This document shows positions 1 through 11,225 of a stretch of DNA of 64,000 nt, one piece after another. Position numbers and translations under genes: made by a program. The number at the start of each line of letters is the position of its first letter. Within the stretch, counting starts at the first letter, position 1. The notes under the pieces are model-generated. The model had not been told where the DNA came from. It saw only the letters and a list, made by a program, of their open reading frames with translations, and made no database searches. Origin of the DNA: Xestospongia muta (lineage: Eukaryota > Porifera > Demospongiae > Haplosclerida > Petrosiidae); NCBI GenBank assembly GCA_963693285.1, contig OY848923.1:4557609-4621608 (forward strand). Reading direction: 5' to 3'.

Positions 1-900
1 TAAAAAGATTAGAAATTAATGGTGAAAACTGGTTAAATAAGCTGATCTAAAGAGTTTAGTAAGTTTATCTGTCTTAAATATACTAATAAAGTAGTCTAAA
101 TAGGTTAAAACTCTAAAATAAAGAGTTTAGAGCTTTTTGAAAGTAAAAAAAGATTGGAAATTAACTGTGAAAACTGGTTAAATAAGCTGATCTAAAGAGT
201 TTAGTAAGTTTATCTCTCTTAAATATACTAATAAAGTAGTCTAAATAGGTTAAAACTCTAAAATAAAGAGTTTAGAGCTTTTTGAAAGTTAAAAAAGATT
301 AGAAATTAACTGTGAAAATTGGTTAAATAAGCTGATCTAAAGAGTTTAGTAAGTTTATCTGTCTTAAATATACTAATAAAGTAGTCTAAATAGGTTAAAA
401 CTCTAAAATAAAGAGTTTAGAGCTTTTTGAAAGTTAAAAAAGATTAGAAATTAACTGTGAAAACTGGTTAAATAAGCTGATCTAAAGAGTTTAGTAAGTT
501 TATCTCTCTTAAATATACTAATAAAGTAGTCTAAATAGGTTAAAACTCTAAAATAAAGAGTTTAGAGCTGTTTGAAAGTTAAAAAAGATTAGAAATTAAC
601 TGTGAAAACTGGTTAAATAAGCTGATCTAAAGAGTTTAGTAAGTTTATCTCTCTTAAATATACTAATAAAGTAGTCTAAATAGATTAAAACTCTAAAATA
701 AAGAGTTTAGAGCTTTTTGAAAGTTAAAAAAGATTAGAAATTAACTGTGAAAACTGGTTAAATAAGCTGATCTAAAGAGTTTAGTAAGTTTATCTCTCTT
801 AAATATACTAATAAAGTAGTCTAGATAGGTTAAAACTCTAAAATAAAGAGTTTAGAGCTTTTTGAAAGTTAAAAAAGATTAGAAATTAACTGTGAAAACT

Positions 901-1000
901 GGTTAAATAAGCTGATCTAAAGAGTTTAGTAAGTTTATCTCTCTTAAATATACTAATAAAGTAGTCTAAATAGGTTAAAACTCTAAAATAAAGAGTTTAG
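901..1000 (+). repeat. Internal half-unit similarity (about 72 bp subrepeats)
   Basis: Within the reference monomer two ordered words occur twice. GGTTAAA lies at 901 and again at 973 (72 bp apart). TAAAGAGTTTAG lies at 918 and again at 989 (71 bp apart). A weaker pair, GTTT...TTAAA or CTTT...TTAAA, follows in both halves about 70 bp apart. The same order at about half the unit length suggests the 145-bp monomer arose from a dimer of a unit of about 72 bp that then diverged. The exact 12-bp match is visible directly; the dimer origin is inference. The other half-unit positions match only partly. Confidence 0.6.
978..998. repeat. Short dyad in each monomer (7-bp arms, 7-bp loop)
   Basis: AAACTCT at 978-984 and AGAGTTT at 992-998 are perfect reverse complements around an AT-only loop, AAAATAA. 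The consensus dyad therefore recurs in most of the roughly 440 units. Frequent variants break it: CTCT to CTGT, AAAGAG to AAAGTG, and CTCT to CCCT. It is therefore not strictly conserved. It could bind a dimeric protein or extrude as a small hairpin, but nothing in the sequence proves use. Confidence 0.6.
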
Positions 1001-1693
1001 AGCTTTTTGAAAGTTAAAAAAGATTAGAAATTAACTGTGAAAACTAGTTAAATAAGCTGATCTAAAGAGTTTAGTAAGTTTATCACTCTTAAATATACTA
1101 ATAAAGTAGTCTAAATATATTAAAACTCTAAAATAAAGAGTTTAGAGCTTTTTGAAAGTTAAAAAAGATTAGAAATTAACTGTGAAAACTGGTTAAATAA
1201 GCTGACCTAAAGAGTTTAGTAAGTTTATCTCTCTTAAATATACTAATAAAGTAGTCTAAATAGGTTAAAACTCTAAAATAAAGAGTTTAGAGCTTTTTGA
1301 AAGTTAAAAAAGATTAGAAATTAACTGTGAAAACTGGTTAAATAAGCTGATCTAAAGAGTTTAGTAAGTTTATCTCTCTTAAATATACTAATAAAGTAGT
1401 CTAAATAGGTTAAAACTCTAAAATAAAGAGTTTAGAGCTTTTTGAAAGTTAAAAAAGATTAGAAATTAACTGTGAAAACTGGTTAAATAAGCTGATCTAA
1501 AGAGTTTAGTAAGTTTATCACTCTTAAATATACTAATAAAGTAGTCTAAATATATTAAAACTCTAAAATAAAGAGTTTAGAGCTTTTTGAAAGTTAAAAA
1601 AGATTAGAAATTAACTGTGAAAACTGGTTAAATAAGCTGATCTAAAGAGTTTAGTAAGTTTATCTCTCTTAAATATACTAATAAAGTAGTCTA

Positions 1694-4600
1694 AATAAGT
1701 TAAAACTGTAAAATAAAGTGTTTAGAGCTTTTTGAAAGTTAAAAAAGATTAGAAATTAAGTGTGAAAACTGGTTAAATAAGCTGATCTAAAGAGTTTAGT
1801 AAGTTTATCTCTCTTAAATATACTAATAAAGTAGTCTAAATAGGTTAAAACTCTAAAATAAAGAGTTTACAGCCTTTTGAAAGTTAAAAAGATTAGAAAT
1901 TAACTGTGAAAACTGGTTAAATAAGCTGATCTAAAGAGTTTAGTAAGTTTATCTCTCTTAAATATACTAATAAAGTAGTCTAAATAGGTTAAAACTCTAA
2001 AATAAAGTATTTAGAGCTTTTTGAAAGCTAAAAAAGATTAGAAATTAACTGTGAAAACTGGTTAAATAAGCTGATCTAAAGAGTTTAGTAAGTTTATCTC
2101 TCTTAAATATACTAATAAAGTAGTCTAAATAGGTTAAAACTCTAAAATAAAGAGTTTAGAGCTTTTTGAAAGCTAAAAAAGATTAGAAATTAACTGTGAA
2201 AACTGGTTAAAGAAGCTTATCTAAAGTGTTTAGTAAGTTTATCTCTCTTAAATATACTAATAAAGTAGTCTAAATAGGTTAAAACTCTAAAATAAAGTGT
2301 TTAGAGCTTTTTGAAAGTTAAAAAAAGATAAGAAATTAACTGTGAAAACTGGTTAAATAAGCTGATCTAATGAGTTTAGTAAGTTTATCTCTCTTAAATA
2401 TACTAATAAAGTAGTCTAAATAGGTTAAAACTGTAAAATAAAGTGTTTAGAGCTTTTTGAAAGCTAAAAAAGATTAGAAATTAACTGTGAAAACTGGTTA
2501 AATAAGCTGATCTAAAGAGTTTAGTAAGTTTATCTCTCTTAAATATACTAATAAAGTAGTCTAAATAGGTTAAAACTCTAAAATAAAGAGTTTCGATCTT
2601 TTTGAAAGTGAAAAAGATTAGAAATTAACTGTGAAAACTGGTTAAACAAGCTGATCTAAAGAGTTTAGTAAGTTTATCTCTCTTAAATATACTAATAAAG
2701 TAGTCTAAATAGGTTAAAACTGTAAAATAAAGTGTTTAGAGCTTTTTGAAAGCTAAAAAAGATTAGAAATTAACTGTGAAAACTGGTTAAATAAGCTGAT
2801 CTAAAGAGTTTAGTAAGTTTATCTCTCTTAAATATACTAATAAAGTAGTCTAAATAGGTTAAAACTCTAAAATAAAGAGTTTAGAGCTTTTTGAAAGTTA
2901 AAAAAGATTAGAAATTAACTGTGAAAACTGGTTAAATAAGCTGATCTAAAGAGTTTAGTAAGTTTATCACTCTTAAATTTACTAATAAAGTAGTCTAAAT
3001 ATATTAAAACTCTAAAATAAAGTATTTAGAGCTTTTTGAAAGTTAAAAAAGATTAGAAATTAACTGTGAAAACTGGTTAAATAAGCTGATCTAAAGAGTT
3101 TAGTAAGTTTATCTGTCTTAAATATACTAATAAAGTAGTCTAAATAGGTTAAAACTCTAAAATAAAGAGTTTAGAGCTTTTTGAAAGTTAAAAAAGATTA
3201 GAAATTAACTGTGAAAACTGGTTAAATAAGCTGATCTAAAGAGTTTAGTAAGTTTATCACTCTTAAATATACTAATAAAGTAGTCTAAATATATTAAAAC
3301 TCTAAAATAAAGTATTTAGAGCTTTTTGAAAGTTAAAAAAGATTAGAAATTAACTGTGAAAACTGGTTAAATAAGCTGATCTAAAGAGTTTAGTAAGTTT
3401 ATCTCTCTTAAATATGCTAATAAAGTAGTCTAAATAAGTTAAAACTGTAAAATAAAGTGTTTAGAGCTTTTTGAAAGCTAAAAAAGATTAGAAATTAAGT
3501 GTGAAAACTGGTTAAATAAGCTGATCTAAAGAGTTTAGTAAGTTTATCTCTCTTAAATATACTAATAAAGTAGTCTAAATAGGTTAAAACTCTAAAATAA
3601 AGAGTTTACAGCCTTTTGAAAGTTAAAAAAGATTAGAAATTAACTGTGAAAACTGGTTAAATAAGCTGATCTAAAGAGTTTAGTAAGTTTATCTCTCTTA
3701 AATATACTAATAAAGTAGTCTAAATAGGTTAAAACTCTAAAATAAAGTATTTAGAGCTTTTTGAAAGCTAAAAAAGATTAGAAATTAACTGTGAAAACTG
3801 GTTAAATAAGCTGATCTAAAGAGTTTAGTAAGTTTATCTCTCTTAAATATACTAATAAAGTAGTCTAAATAGGTTAAAACTCTAAAATAAAGAGTTTCGA
3901 TCTTTTTGAAAGTTAAAAAGATTAGAAATTAACTGTGAAAACTGGTTAAACAAGCTGATCTAAAGAGTTTAGTAAGTTTATCTCTCTTAAATATACTAAT
4001 AAAGTAGTCTAAATAGGTTAAAACTGTAAAATAAAGTGTTTAGAGCTTTTTGAAAGCTAAAAAAGATTAGAAATTAACTGTGAAAACTGGTTAAATAAGC
4101 TGATCTAAAGAGTTTAGTAAGTTTATCTCTCTTAAATATACTAATAAAGTAGTCTAAATAGGTTAAAACTCTAAAATAAAGAGTTTAGAGCTTTTTGAAA
4201 GTTAAAAAAGATTAGAAATTAACTGTGAAAACTGGTTAAATAAGCTGATCTAAAGAGTTTAGTAAGTTTATCACTCTTAAATTTACTAATAAAGTAGTCT
4301 AAATATATTAAAACTCTAAAATAAAGTATTTAGAGCTTTTTGAAAGTTAAAAAAGATTAGAAATTAACTGTGAAAACTGGTTAAATAAGCTGATCTAAAG
4401 AGTTTAGTAAGTTTATCTGTCTTAAATATACTAATAAAGTAGTCTAAATAGGTTAAAACTCTAAAATAAAGAGTTTAGAGCTTTTTGAAAGTTAAAAAAG
4501 ATTAGAAATTAACTGTGAAAACTGGTTAAATAAGCTGATCTAAAGAGTTTAGTAAGTTTATCACTCTTAAATATACTAATAAAGTAGTCTAAATATATTA

Positions 4601-6533
4601 AAACTCTAAAATAAAGTATTTAGAGCTTTTTGAAAGTTAAAAAGATTAGAAATTAACTGTGAAAACTGGTTAAATAAGCTGATCTAAAGAGTTTAGTAAG
4701 TTTATCTCTCTTAAATATACTAATAAAGTAGTCTAAATAAGTTAAAACTGTAAAATAAAGTGTTTAGAGCTTTTTGAAAGCTAAAAAAGATTAGAAATTA
4801 AGTGTGAAAACTGGTTAAATAAGCTGATCTAAAGAGTTTAGTAAGTTTATCTCTCTTAAATATACTAATAAAGTAGTCTAAATAGATTAAAACTCTAAAA
4901 TAAAGAGTTTAGAACTTTTTGAAAGTTAAAAAAGATTAGAAATTAACTGTGAAAACTGGTTAAATAACCTGATCTAACGAGTTTAGTAAGTTTATCTGTC
5001 TTAAATATACTAATAAAGTAGTCTAAATAGGTTAAAACTCTAAAATAAAGAGTTTAAAACTTTTTGAAAGTTAAAAAAGATTAGAAATTAACTGTGGAAA
5101 CTGGTTAAATAAGCTGATCTAAAGAGTTTACTAAGTTTATCTGTCTTAAATATACTAATAAAGTAGTCTAAATAGGTTAAAACTCTAAAATAGAGTTTAG
5201 AGCTTTTTAAAAGTTAAAAAAGATTAGAAACTAACTCTGAAAAGTTGTTAAATAAGCTGATCTAAAGAGTTTAGTAAGTTTATCTCTCTTAAATATACTA
5301 ATAAAGTAGTCTAAATAGGTTAAAACTCTAAAATAAAGAGTTTAGAGCTTTTTGAAAGTTAAAAAAGATTAGAAATTAACTGTGAAAACTGGTTAAATAA
5401 GCTGATCTAAAGAGTTTAGTAAGTTTATCACTCTTAAATTTACTAATAAAGTAGTCTAAATATATTAAAACTCTAAAATAAAGTATTTAGAGCTTTTTGA
5501 AAGTTAAAAAAGATTAGAAATTAACTGTGAAAACTGGTTAAATAAGCTGATCTAAAGAGTTTAGTAAGTTTATCTGTCTTAAATATACTAATAAAGTAGT
5601 CTAAATAGGTTAAAACTCTAAAATAAAGAGTTTAGAGCTTTTTGAAAGTTAAAAAAGATTAGAAATTAACTGTGAAAACTGGTTAAATAAGCTGATCTAA
5701 AGAGTTTAGTAAGTTTATCACTCTTAAATATACTAATAAAGTAGTCTAAATATATTAAAACTCTAAAATAAAGTATTTAGAGCTTTTTGAAAGTTAAAAA
5801 AGATTAGAAATTAACTGTGAAAACTGGTTAAATAAGCTGATCTAAAGAGTTTAGTAAGTTTATCTCTCTTAAATATACTAATAAAGTAGTCTAAATAAGT
5901 TAAAACTGTAAAATAAAGTGTTTAGAGCTTTTTGAAAGCTAAAAAAGATTAGAAATTAACTGTGAAAACTGGTTAAATAAGCTGATCTAAAGAGTTTAGT
6001 AAGTTTATCTCTCTTAAATATACTAATAAAGTAGTCTAAATAGGTTAAAACTCTAAAATAAAGTATTTAGAGCTTTTTGAAAGCTAAAAAAGATTAGAAA
6101 TTAAGTGTGAAAACTGGTTAAATAAGCTGATCTAAAGAGTTTAGTAAGTTTATCTCTCTTAAATATACTAATAAAGTAGTCTAAATAGATTAAAACTCTA
6201 AAATAAAGAGTTTAGAGCTTTTTGAAAGTTAAAAAAGATTAGAAATTAACTGTGAAAACTGGTTAAATAAGCTGATCTAACGAGTTCAGTAAGTTTATCT
6301 GTCTTAAATATACTAATAAAGTAGTCTAAATAGGTTAAAACTCTAAAATAAAGAGTTTAGAACTTTTTGAAAGTTAAAAAAGATTAGAAATTAACTGTGG
6401 AAACTGGTTAAATAAGCTGATCTAAAGAGTTTAGTAAGTTTATCTGTCTTAAATATACTAATAAAGTAGTCTAAATAGGTTAAAACTCTAAAATAGAGTT
6501 TAGAGCTTTTTGAAAGTTAAAAAAGATTAGAAA
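1694..6533 (+). repeat. Irregular higher-order repeat, marker spacing 12, 9 and 8 units
   Basis: A rare marker monomer with AATAAGTTAAAACTGT recurs at 1694, 3433, 4736 and 5894, spaced 1,739, 1,303 and 1,158 bp. That is 12, 9 and 8 units less 1, 2 and 2 bp. Other markers agree: TTTACAGCC at 1866 and 3605 (1,739), TTTCGATC at 2591 and 3895 (1,304), TCTTAAATTT at 2971, 4275 and 5432 (1,304 then 1,157), and CTAACTCTGA at 5231 and 6534 (1,303). The offset change from 1,739 to 1,304 shows the second copy lost three whole monomers just after the TTTACAGCC marker. This is a series of unequal exchanges, each keeping monomer phase. Ends of the domain are approximate. Confidence 0.8.
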
Positions 6534-9520
6534 CTAACTCTGAAAATTGGTTAAATAAGCTGATCTAAAGAGTTTAGTAAGTTTATCTGTCTTAAATATA
6601 CTAATAAAGTAGTCTAAATAGGTTAAAACTCTAAAATAAAGAGTTTAGAGCTTTTTGAAAGTTAAAAAAGATTAGAAATTAACTGTGAAAACTGGTTAAA
6701 TAAGCTGATCTAAAGAGTTTAGTAAGTTTATCTCTCTTAAATATACTAATAAAGTAGTCTAAATAGGTTAAAACTCTAAAATAAAGTGTTTAGAGCTTTT
6801 TGAAAGCTAAAAAAATTAGAAATTAACTGTGAAAACTGGTTAAATAAGCTGATCTAAAGAGTTTAGTAAGTTTATCTGTCTTAAATATACTAATAAAGTA
6901 GTCTAAATAGGTTAAAACTCTAAAATAAAGAGTTTAGAACTTTTTGAAAGTTAAAAAAGATTAGAAATTAAGTGTGAAAACTGGTTAAATAAGCTGATCT
7001 AAAGAGTTTAGTAAGTTTATCTCTCTTAAATATACTAATAAAGTAGTCTAAATAGGTTAAAACTCTAAAATAGAGTTTAGAGCTTTTTGAAAGTTAAAAA
7101 AGATTAGAAATTAACTGTGAAAACTGGTTAAATAAGCTGATCTAAAGAGTTTAGTAAGTTTATCTCTCTTAAATATACTAATAAAGTAGTCTAAATAGGT
7201 TAAAACTCTAAAATAAAGAGTTTAGAGCTTTTTGAAAGTTAAAAAAGATTAGAAATTAACTGTGAAAACTGGTTAAATAAGCTGATCTAAAGAGTTTAGT
7301 AAGTTTATCTCTCTTAAATATACTAATAAAGTAGTCTAAATAGGTTAAAACTCTAAAATAAAGTGTTTAGAGCTTTTTGAAAGCTAAAAAAGATTAGAAA
7401 TTAAGTGTGAAAACTGGTTAAATAAGCTGATCTAAAGAGTTTAGTAAGTTTATCTGTTTTAAATATACTAATAAAGTAGTCTAAATAGATTAAAACTCTA
7501 AAATAAAGAGTTTAGAGCTTTTTGAAAGTTAAAAAAGATTAGAAATTAACTGTGAAAACTGGTTAAATAAGCTGATCTAAAGAGTTTAGTAAGTTTATCT
7601 CTCTTAAATATACTAATAAAGTAGTCTAGATAGGTTAAAACTCTAAAATAAAGAGTTTAGAGCTTTTTGAAAGTTAAAAAAGATTAGAAATTAACTGTGA
7701 AAACTGGTTAAATAAGCTGATCTAAAGAGTTTAGTAAGTTTATCTGTCTTAAATATACTAATAAAGTAGTCTAAATAGGTTAAAAGTATAAAATAAAGTG
7801 TTTAGAGCTTTTTGAAAGCTAAAAAAGATTAGAAATTAAGTGTGAAAACTGGTTAAACAAGCTGATCTAAAGAGTTTAGTAAGTTTATCTCTCTTAAATA
7901 TACTAATAAAGTAGTCTAAATAGGTTAAAACTATAAAATAAAGAGTTTAGAGCTTTTTGAAAGTTAAAAAAGATTAGAAATTAACTGTGAAAACTGGTTA
8001 AATAAGCTGATCTAAAGAGTTTAGTAAGTTTATCTCTCTTAAATATACTAATAAAGTAGTCTAAATAGGTTAAAACTCTAAAATAAAGAGTTTAGCGCAT
8101 TTTGAAAGTAAAAAAAGATTAGAAATTAACTGTGAAAACTGGTTAAATAAGCTGATCTAAAGAGTTTAGTAAGTTTATCTGTCTTAAATATACTAATAAA
8201 GTAGTCTAAATAGATTAAAACTCTAAAATAAAGAGTTTAGAGCTTTTTGAAAGTTAAAAAAGATTAGAAATTAACTGTGAAAACTGGTTAAATAAGCTGA
8301 TCTAAAGAGTTTAGTAAGTTTATCTCTCTTAAATATACTAATAAAGTAGTCTAAATAGATTAAAACTCTAAAATAAAGAGTTAGGAGCTTTTTGAAAGTT
8401 AAAAAAGATTAGAAATTAACTGTGAAAACTGGTTAAATAAGCTGATCTAAAGAGTTTAGTAAGTTCATCTGTCTTAAATATACTAATAAAGTAGTCTAAA
8501 TAGGTTAAAACTCTAAAATAAAGAGTTTAGAGCTTTTTGAAAGTTAAAAAAGATTAGAAATTAACTGTGAAAACTGGTTAAATAAGCTGATCTAAAGAGT
8601 TTAGTAAGTTTATCTCTCTTAAATGTACTAATAAAGTAGTCTAAATAGGTTAAAACTCTAAAATAAAGAGTTTAGAGCTTTTTGAAAGTTAAAAAGATTA
8701 GAAATTAACTGTGAAAACTGGTTAAATAAGCTGATCTAAAGAGTTTAGTAAGTTTATCTCTCTTAAATATACTAAGAAAGTAGTCTAAATAGGTTAAAAC
8801 TCTAAAATAAAGTGTTTAGAGCTTTTTGAAAGCTAAAAAAGATTAGAAATTAACTGTGAAAACTGGTTAAATAAGCTGATCTAAAGAGTTTACTAAGTTT
8901 ATCTCTCTTAAATATACTAATAAAGTAGTATAAATAGGTTAAAACACTAAAATAAAGAGTTTAGAGCTTTTTGAAAGTTAAAAAAGATTAGAAATTAACT
9001 GTGAAAACTGGTTAAATAAGCTGATCTAAAGAGTTTAGTAAGTTTATCTCTCTTAAATATACTAATAAAGTAGTCTAAATAGGTTAATTCTCTAAAATAA
9101 AGTGTTTAGAGCTTTTTGAAAGCTAAAAAAGATTAGAAATTAACAGTGAAAACTGGTTAAATAAGCTGATCTAAAGAGTTTAGTAACTTTATCTCTCTTA
9201 AATGTACTAATAAAGTAGTCTAAATAGGTTAAAACTCTAAAATAAAGAGTTTAGAGCTTTTTGAAAGTTAAAAAGATTAGAAATTAACTGTGAAAACTGG
9301 TTAAATAAGCTGATCTAAAGAGTTTAGTAACTTTATCTCTCTTAAATATACTAAGAAGTAGTCTAAATAGGTTAAAACTGTAAAATAAAGTGTTTAGAGC
9401 TTTTTGAAAGCTAAAAAAATTAGAATTTAACTGTGAAAACTGGTTAAATAAGCTGATCTAAAGAGTTTAGTAAGTTCATCTCTCTTAAATATACTAATAA
9501 AGTAGTCTAAATAGGCTAAA

Positions 9521-11225
9521 ACTGTAAAGTAAAGTGTTTAGAGCTTTTTGAAAGCAAAAAAAGATTAGAAATTAACTGTGAAAACTGGTTAAATAAGCTG
9601 ATCTAAAGAGTTTAGTAAGTTTATCTGTCTTAAATATACTAATAAAGTAGTCTAAATAGATTAAAACTCTAAAATAAAGAGTTTAGAGCTTTTTGAAAGT
9701 TAAAAAAGATTAGAAATTAACTGTGAAAACTGGTTAAATAAGCTGATCTAAAGAGTTTAATGAGTTTATCTGTCTTAAATATACTAATAAAGTAGTCTAA
9801 ATAGGTTAAAACTCTAAAATAAAGAGTTTAGAGCTTTTTGAAAGTTAAAAAAGATTAGAAATTAACTGTGAAAACTGGTTAAATAAGCTGATCTAAAGAG
9901 TTTAGTAAGTTTATCTCTCTTAAATATACTAATAAAGTAGTCTAAATAGATTAAAACTCTAAAATAAAGAGTTTAGAGCTTTTTGAAAGTTAAAAAAGAT
10001 TAGAAATTAACTGTGAAAACTGGTTAAATAAGCTGATCTAAAGAGTTTAGTAAGTTTATCTCTCTTAAATATACTAATAAAGTAGTCTAAATAGGTTAAA
10101 ACTCTAAAATAAAGAGTTTAGAGCTTTTTGAAAGTTAAGAAAGATTAGAAATTAACTGTGAAAACTGGTTAAATAAGCTGATCTAAAGAGTTTAGTAAGT
10201 TTGTCTGTCTTAAATATACTAATAAAGAAGTCTAAATAGGTTAAAACTCTAAAATAAAGAGTTTAGAGCTTTTTGAAAGTTAAAAAAGATTAGAAATTAA
10301 CTGTGAAAACTGGTTAAATAAGCTGATCTAAAGAGTTTAGTAAGTTTATCTCTGTTAAATATACTAATAAAGTAGTCTAAATAGATTAAAACTCTAAAAT
10401 AAAGAGTTTAGAGCTTTTTGAAAGTTAAAAAAGATTAGAAATTAACTGTGAAAACTGGTTAAATAAGCTGATCTAAAGAGTTTAGTAAGTTTATCTCTCT
10501 TAAATATACTAATAAAGTAGTCTACATAGGTTAAAACTCTAAAATAAAGAGTTTAGAGCTTTTTGAAAGTTAAAAAAGATTAGAAATTAACTGTGAAAAC
10601 TGGTTAAATAAGCTGATCTAAACAGTTTAGTAAGTTTATCTGTCTTAAATATACTAATAAAGTAGTCTAAATAGGTTAAAACTCTAAAATAAAGAGTTTA
10701 GAGCTTTTTGAAAGTTAAAAAGATTAGAAATTAACTGTGAAAACTGGTTAAATAAGCTGATCTAAAGAGTTTAGTAAGTTTATCTCTCTTAAATATACTA
10801 ATAAAGTAGTCTAAATAGGTTAAAACTGTAAAGTAAAGTGTTTAGAGCTTTTTGAAAGCAAAAAAAGATTAGAAATTAACTGTGAAAACTGGTTAAATAA
10901 GCTGATCTAAAGAGTTTAGTAAGTTTATCTGTCTTAAATATACTAATAAAGTAGTCTAAATAGATTAAAACTCTAAAATAAAGAGTTTAGAGCTTTTTGA
11001 AAGTTAAAAAAGATTAGAAATTAACTGTGAAAACTGGTTAAATAAGCTGATCTAAAGAGTTTAATGAGTTTATCTGTCTTAAATATACTAATAAAGTAGT
11101 CTAAATAGGTTAAAACTCTAAAATAAAGAGTTTAGAGCTTTTTGAAAGTTAAAAAAGATTAGAAATTAACTGTGAAAACTGGTTAAATAAGCTGATCTAA
11201 AGAGTTTAGTAAGTTTATCTCTCTT
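9521..11225 (+). repeat. Partial 9-unit duplication (offset 1,304 bp)
   Basis: ACTGTAAAGT followed by AAAGCAAAAAAAG occurs at 9521 and 10825. TTTAATGAG occurs at 9756 and 11060. Both pairs are 1,304 bp apart (9 units less 1). The shared stretch is about 400 bp; beyond it the copies differ, for example TAGATTAAA near 9950 against TAGGTTAAA and TACTGATAAA near 11240. The right arm is overwritten or joined to the next duplication, so only part of a 9-unit repeat is left. Confidence 0.7.

Larger units (their letters stand above)
876..1020 (+). repeat. Reference monomer matching the hand-read consensus
   Basis: This 145-bp copy matches the consensus I read from the array, starting at AGATTAGAAA and ending at GAAAGTTAAAAA. 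Consensus positions below count from 876. Composition is 63 A, 48 T, 22 G, 12 C; the given strand is purine-rich (85 of 145). It has no CpG. It carries one GATC (39-42) and two AGCT (35-38 and 126-129), so enzymes cutting these sites should give a regular ladder. A-tracts lie at about 141-1, 8-10 and 20-23, roughly one helical turn apart across the unit junction, which may favour curvature. The length is close to the 147 bp of a nucleosome core. The start is arbitrary, since a tandem repeat has no natural first base. Confidence 0.95.

Noticed and set aside
978..998. Compensatory pairing change in the dyad (CTGT with AGTG)
   Set aside because: The two changes are at positions that do not pair (C108 pairs with G118, A119 with T107). 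They co-occur only because they mark one subfamily.
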